NCBI GenBank assembly: GCA_036897095.1
Contig: JAYMSP010000188.1
Coordinates: 1-64,000 of the forward strand
DNA: 64,000 nucleotides
DNA from: Plantago elongata
Taxonomy: Eukaryota; Streptophyta; Magnoliopsida; Lamiales; Plantaginaceae
Direction: 5' to 3'
Positions 58,656 through 64,000 of this stretch are shown in pieces. Within the stretch, counting starts at the first letter, position 1. Every line of letters starts with the position of its first letter. The notes under the pieces are model-generated. The model worked only from the letters and a program-made list of their open reading frames with translations, was not told where the DNA came from and ran no database searches. The position numbers and the translations under genes are program-made.

Positions 58656-59098
58656 CTCTCTTTAGCCATTTCAAATAAAACGATCCCTCAAATGCTATTG
58701 ATTTTTTCTAATTAAGGTCATTTATCATGTACACTTGGCTTTTACCTCTAGAAAATGAGCATAATAATTGGAGGTTATATTGTCTTCAAGTAGTTATTCG
58801 AATTAAATTGATATGAACTTAATTGAACGAAATTATAAAAATTTGCAGATGAAAAAAATATAATAAAAAATAACTAACACCTACATTTCAAAATTAATAA
58901 AAAACCATAAAAATAATAAAATTAAATGTAAGAACATCAACTAAGATTGATATTAATAGCGTTAAAGTATAAAATAAAGTTTTCTGAAGTATAAAAAATT
59001 CATTAAAATTTATAAGTTCGAGATGTTAACCCACTATATTGTTGGCAGTGCCAATAATTTGTTGAAACACTTTTCAGTTGTTTCATACATAAATGCAC

Positions 59099-59106
59099 TA
59101 TAAAAT
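59099..59106 (+). promoter_or_regulatory. TATA box of the GA20ox gene
   Basis: TATAAAAT lies 85 bases upstream of the GA20ox ATG, leaving a leader of about 55 nucleotides. Confidence 0.65.
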
Positions 59107-59190
59107 CCGCTTCACTCTGGTTAACTTCATTTGGCTTTTATAGTTCACAAACACACCTTATTTCATTTCCTTAAAAACCTTTCCACAACA

Positions 59191-61584
59191 ATGGAACCTA
59201 AACAAAAATCCCTAGCTTTTGATGCGTTGCAACAGCAATCCACCATACCTCCACAATTCATATGGCCAGACCACGAACGGCCATGCCGCGAACCACCACC
59301 TGTTCTCGACGCGCCACCTATCGATCTAGGTGCCTTTCTAGCAAACGATGAGGTGTTCGTGTCAAAGTCGACTCGCCTAGTCGACCAAGCGTGTCGAAAA
59401 CATGGTTTTTTCCTAGTGGTGAACCATGGCATTGACATGAAGCTAATAGAGGAAGCTCATAATGGGATGACTTTCTTTTTCGGGATGGCACTTGAGGAGA
59501 AGGAGAAGGCTTTGCGAAAACCGGGCGATGCTTGTGGCTATTCTAGTAGCTTTACTGGTAGATTCTCTTCTAAACTTCCATGGAAAGAGACATTCTCGTT
59601 CCGTTACAAGGCGGATTCGCAAACAGACATTGTTCAAAACTATATCACAGGTCTTTTGGGCAAGGATTACACTCACTTCGGGTACGATTTTAAATTAATT
59701 CTATTCAATCTAAAAGTTCGAATTTATATCAGTCGTAGCTACTTTTATTCATTATTCACCCTATGCAATATAATCTCACCACAAGTTATCATTTTTCTTT
59801 ATTTCTTTGGTTTTGTATTTTAGAATTCGTTTCATCATAAATTAATCTTTATAATGGAATATTACTCAAAACTTAAGCATGTTTTATAAATTCAATATCA
59901 CATCTTAAAATTAAATAAGGAAAGATGAGATTAATTTTATGTTACCTCGGCTCAGAAAAACTAGTTTACACTTTGTTAAGTGCAAATTAAAGCTGAGATT
60001 AGTTCTATGTTAGCCCTAATTCATGGCTATTAGGTATGAATTACTACAATCTTATTCATAATTGTGTTTAAAGTTGATTAATTAAGTTAATAAGTTAGAA
60101 TCATAAAATTAAAGTATAGAAAACATAAGGACAAGTTAAGTACTCTTCACATGTAGTTTCATGTGAGAACTTATCATCAGTTGTCTTGTTCGATATGCAT
60201 ATATGATATACTTACTACATCAACTGATAGCATCTGGTAGTCTTGGTAGATACAATATCCCTGTCGTGCCAATTTACGGCAAACCACGCAAGTCAATTAA
60301 ACATCACATAATGCGACAAATGCAACTTAGAGGGGTAGATCACAATGGAATTCTTCCCCTCAGCTCCAACTGAGTCACCCCTATAGGTCAAATCGGATGC
60401 AGTCGTTACCTAATTTCGTACATTTGCTGTTTTTTTTTAAACTTTAAACTCGCGTTTAACTAATTAAAATTGGATGTTTTGTTTGGTAGGAAGGTATGCC
60501 AGAAGTATAGTGAAGCCATGAGCAAGTTGTCTCTAAATGTAATGGAGCTGATAGGCAAAAGCTTAGGTGTTGGACCAAGCTGTTTCAGGGAATTCTTTCA
60601 AGGGAATGACTCAATAATGAGACTAAATTATTACCCTACTTGTCAAAAATCGGATCTGGTTCTTGGCACAGGTCCACATTGTGACCCTACTTCACTAACT
60701 ATTCTTCATCAGGATCATGTTGGTGGCCTTGAAGTCTTTGTTGATCAACAATGGCACTCCATACCTCCCAATCCACAATCTTTTGTTGTCAATATTGGTG
60801 ACACATTCATGGTACGCCCGCTTGTACTCCACTATCGACTAGTTAACTTACTGAACACCTTCATCGAAATCAAGAAGTTTATCAATGCTAAATTATAACA
60901 ACATTATCTGAAATAATGTCATCTCATCTAAAAGTTTGATCTTATACAGATGTGTGTGAAATCTAGTGAATTATATGATTCTCTAACACACCTCGATCAT
61001 CATGACCGTTTCCAACCTCTTTATATATGGAGGTCACTCGAGTGTAAATTCTATATGGCTTGCACGTTGTCTTATGGATATGCAAACTCATATTAGACGT
61101 TAGCCTTTGGCTCTCGTACAGTAATAGAATTCAATCTCACCTAAAATCATAAACTTATAGATTGATGTGAAATCTAGTTAGTTATATTAATTTTTCGACC
61201 TAGTATCAGTTATGACATATTTTATCAACTATCGATTAGTTTAATATACATGCATTATCTACAAAATCTAATCCACATTATGCATTGCAGGCTCTATCAA
61301 ATGGCATGTACAAGAGTTGCCTGCACCGGGCAGTGGTGAACAAACACTCTATTAGGAAATCTCTTGCATTCTTCTTATGTCCGGAGATGGATAGAGTGGT
61401 GAGACCTCCAAAAGAGCTGGTATGCGAAGAACACCAACGAATATATCAAGATTTTACATGGTCTACTCTGCTCGAATTCACACAGAAGCATTACCGTGCA
61501 GACATGAACACTCTCGACATGTTTATGGATTGGCTTCGAGAGCAAAGGAGTCATTCTAAGGACAATGTGAGACTGTGTTCATAA
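59191..61584 (+). CDS. GA20ox: Gibberellin 20-oxidase
   Basis: Fe(II)/2-oxoglutarate-dependent dioxygenase of the cytosol that oxidises C-20 of GA12/GA53 stepwise to the C19 gibberellin precursors GA9/GA20. Three exons (59191-59681, 60490-60811, 61291-61584) encode 368 residues, the gene structure and size usual for GA20ox. Seen: LPWKET at 129-134, the GA20ox substrate motif; NYYPTC at 210-215; iron ligands His227 and Asp229 ([15 protein letters not shown]) and His283 (SCLHRAVV); 2-oxoglutarate site Arg293/Ser295 ([10 protein letters not shown]). Family departures: QKSD where QKPD is usual, and NGMYKSC where NGRYKSC is usual. The catalytic residues are intact. The ATG at 59191 is chosen because the frame upstream has no ATG and a TATA box lies 85 bases before it. 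Paralogue number cannot be assigned. Confidence 0.95.
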
Positions 61585-62406
61585 GAAGGTTGTGGGAAAT
61601 GTTTGGTTTTGAATACAATCGTCAATGTTATATACAATGTGGATCAGAATGCACATATTCGCGAAGATTGATGTGTGAAAATCGCGGTGCAGAACATTAT
61701 AAGAAGTAACGAAAATACACTTCGAGAGCGAACAACGTATTTTGCTGGTATTGAATTTGGGGGACTAAAATTGTTGGGGATATTAAATTAGGGGAGAAAA
61801 TATGCAATATGCCCTTCTTTATGTATTCTAGCTAGAACAGTGTATTGTAAAGAGAGAACCAAAATAAAATGTGATCTGCACAATTTGAGCACATAGGTTG
61901 TTTGGAGTTTGGCCTAGCTAGTATTATATGACAATTTAGATCTCAACTCTACCACCGTAATTATCTAAACTAAACCGATTATAATATAAAAAATATAATT
62001 AAATAAAATTTAATTAAACTAAATTTTACGAACGAGGATAACAAAGTCTTAATGTATCACTAAATGTACAAATGAATAAAAAGATATCCCTAATGACTAT
62101 ATATACACTTACATTTTATTATTGATCAACCATAATAATCAAAAATAAACTATGTATACAAACATATATATTTATTCCACTTTATTATTTTAAAAAAGTA
62201 TTTGCACCATAAATTTCCACACCATGTTACTTTTAGGGTAACTCGACATTGTCAATCAACCTGTAGTATCAATTGGCATTAAAAGTTGAAATCATGATAC
62301 AAAATTGGCGTACATGTTTTTGTCTACATATGGCGTCCTTATTCGAAAAATATAATGTACTTTATATGTCTTGAAGATTAAGTGGTACTGCAAGTGAAAA
62401 TTTTGG
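61585..62406. other. 3' flank of the GA20ox gene
   Basis: The first 300 bases or so are the likely 3' untranslated region (AATAAAATG near 61863 could serve as a poly(A) signal). Beyond that the sequence is AT-rich and non-coding. Confidence 0.4.
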
Positions 62407-62662
62407 GCTGATTGACATGCGACTTAAATGTCCCGATTTAAATATTTAAATAGTGATCAGAATTGTAGTGGGATTGTTAAAATTGTGTTTGGTATAGAAT
62501 TGTAATTGAATAGGGTATTATAAGTTTGTTATATAGGTAGAGAAAAATACTACTGTTGTACAGTCATTTCGATCTTTAATATTTAAATGCCATAACAAAC
62601 ACAAAATTCCCGATCGAATAGCATTTAAACGAGCATTTAAATGTTACTCCAATCAGCCCTTA
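62407..62662 (+). mobile_element. MITE of the GGGnTGATTGG family, copy downstream of GA20ox
   Basis: About 256 bases beginning GGGCTGATTGACATGCGACT and ending in the inverted ACATTTAAAT...CCAATCAGCCC form. It is the opposite-orientation partner of 36190-36431 and slightly better preserved at its ends. Flanks are TTT and TTA, a possible decayed 3-bp duplication. Non-coding. Confidence 0.8.
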
Positions 62663-63795
62663 TAGTCCCATTTTTATGTACGCGACTAGCTACATGGTTT
62701 CATCTTAAAGAACACACAAAGAGATTCTACTTTGGTCTCCATTTATGTTTCAACTTCTTATTTTGACTACTCTCCATTAGTCCGGATAACTTTACAAATT
62801 ATAATCGATGCGTGATTACAAATTAAATAAATAATATTTTTTATTATTCTAAAAGAGAACTACTCAAAAGTAACTCTAAATTACATCAATTAATTTTGTC
62901 TAATTGAATTAATTTTAACTCTAAATTTCATATATAAAAAAAAATTAAAGAGAAAAAGAAAAAAGAAAGAAGGTTAATTTTATCTAATTGAATTAATTTT
63001 AACTCTAAATTTCATATATAAAATAAAAGTTAAAGAAAAAAAGAAAAAAGAAAGGAGGTAGTTGCACGTATCTCCCACTACTCTCCATCTATTACATTCA
63101 TCATATTTTATATTTTTATTAATAATTCATACAATAAATATTATAAATGAAGTTATAGTTAAATATAAATATTTTTAATTTTAATATCAAAATGTTAATT
63201 AATTAATTGACACGTAAATTTCACGTGCACAATAGAAACAATAAAAAGGAATGAGAAATTGTACATAATTATTTTCATGTTTCTCTAGCTAGATGACACA
63301 ATATAATTGATTACTGTTAATTCCCTGATCTGCACTCTGCAGCTCAAGCTAAAGTTAATTTATTAGTGTTAATCAATATTATAATTGTTTTTTTGAAATG
63401 ATTATAGGGAATCAGAAGTCTCAAACCAAGTTGAAGATCAAGTAGTTTATGCGAAACTGATTTGTACTTCATCGTTATTAATAATATAATTGTGATTAAG
63501 CTAGTAATGCAAAATAAACGTATATAATCAGCATCTTGATGTAGAACTATGTGAGGATACTTTTGACCCCCGCAAAAGATGACAATTCGAACTAGCTGGC
63601 TAATTACGTACCTATTGTTAGAGTTAATTAATCAATATTATTATCTTGTCTTATTCATTATTAGTAGTATTGTTTGATCGTAAGAGTCAAAAATGAATAT
63701 TAATGTCGTCATGCAATTAGCTAGTTAAATAATGCCGCGTCATCACGTAAAATTCAAAATCAGTGGGAAAATTATGAATGGACTTGTACCTGCTA
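62663..63795. other. AT-rich intergenic region at the right of the window
   Basis: No coding region seen. A segment at about 62891-63059 is an imperfect two-copy tandem repeat with a period near 84 bases (TAATTTTRTCTAATTGAATT...CTCTAAATTTCATATATA followed by an A/G-rich tail). Confidence 0.5.
62891..63059. repeat. About 84-bp tandem duplication
   Basis: Two units starting TAATTTTGTCTAATTG and TAATTTTATCTAATTG, each with an ACTCTAAATTTCATATATAA block and an A/G-rich run. Divergence is small, mostly in the purine runs. Confidence 0.75.
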
Positions 63796-64000
63796 CTCCC
63801 TCCGCCCCATACGTTTATAACGAAATATTTCTCATATGTACAATTTTTTTAAAAAATATTTAATATGTGATTAAAATTGAGTTTGTGATAGAAAAGTAGA
63901 AATGAACCCAATGATATATAGTTAAAAATGAGTTGTATTGTGGGGTTATTTCTATAAATTAAAATTTATTTCACTCGGGTGGGACGCTCAAAACAGAAAA
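63796..64000. mobile_element. Stowaway-like MITE, cut by the window end
   Basis: CTCCCTCCGCCCCATACG preceded by TA is a near-consensus Stowaway end. The interior (TTTATAACGAAATATTTC) is like that of other Stowaway copies. The inverse end GGGTGGGACGCTC is just visible near 63980, so nearly the whole element is inside the window. Confidence 0.7.

Larger units (their letters stand above)
53487..59098. other. Intergenic region between AGL6 and GA20ox
   Basis: About 5.6 kb without supported genes. It begins with the AGL6 3' untranslated region. It contains a PIF/Harbinger-like MITE (56193-56738), a SINE fragment (58577-58655) and an AT dinucleotide tract near 58520. Short open stretches such as 55152-55370 show no domain or splice pattern. 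Confidence 0.5.

Noticed and set aside
59131-59190. Extended N-terminus for GA20ox (AFIVHKHTLFHFLKNLSTT)
   Set aside because: There is no ATG at the upstream position and the TATA box and short leader place the start at 59191, which matches the family N-terminus.

Overview
This is a nuclear segment of a flowering plant. It is AT-rich, with intron-containing genes separated by kilobases of AT-rich DNA carrying many small non-autonomous DNA transposons. The genes point to a eudicot. The AGL6 C-terminal region (LRSLPCQW after a KIKISLE stretch) resembles asterid AGL6 proteins as I remember them, so an asterid is my best inference; the genus is not resolvable.

Layout. (1) 1267-5268, minus: an intact single-exon CC-NB-ARC-LRR immune receptor gene with a 15-bp minisatellite inside its LRR region. 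(2) 9520-12798, minus: a subtilisin-like protease close to Arabidopsis XSP1/SBT4.14. (3) 16213-21032, plus: a two-CRM-domain, CAF-like organellar intron-splicing factor. (4) 24711-32737, plus: a 14-exon LPEAT2-type lysophospholipid acyltransferase with C-terminal EF-hands. (5) 39292-42826, plus: a SOC1/TM3-clade MADS-box gene. (6) 50489-53486, plus: an AGL6-clade MADS-box gene. (7) 59191-61584, plus: a three-exon gibberellin 20-oxidase. Exon chains were read by eye from splice signals and reading frame. Each closes in frame at a length close to the family norm.

The strongest organisational signal is the block LPEAT2 - SOC1 - AGL6, the same three neighbours as Arabidopsis At2g45670 - At2g45660 - At2g45650. 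SOC1 (flowering-time integrator), AGL6 (floral meristem and organ identity) and GA20ox (gibberellin synthesis) all bear on flowering, but nothing here shows joint regulation.

The space between genes holds well-bounded MITEs: a Mutator-like element with 9-bp target duplications (6312-7220), a hAT-like element in an intron of the CRM gene (18860-19192), a PIF/Harbinger-like element with TAA duplications (56193-56738), Stowaway-like elements, a foldback element, tRNA-derived SINE fragments and short tandem duplications. I saw no convincing LTR retrotransposon, virus-like element, CRISPR array or functional tRNA/rRNA gene. I did not find a wholly new system. The points most worth following are the acidic minisatellite in the NLR, an 81-nt in-frame intron in the protease, a degenerate first EF-hand in LPEAT2, and a near-perfect hairpin behind SOC1.
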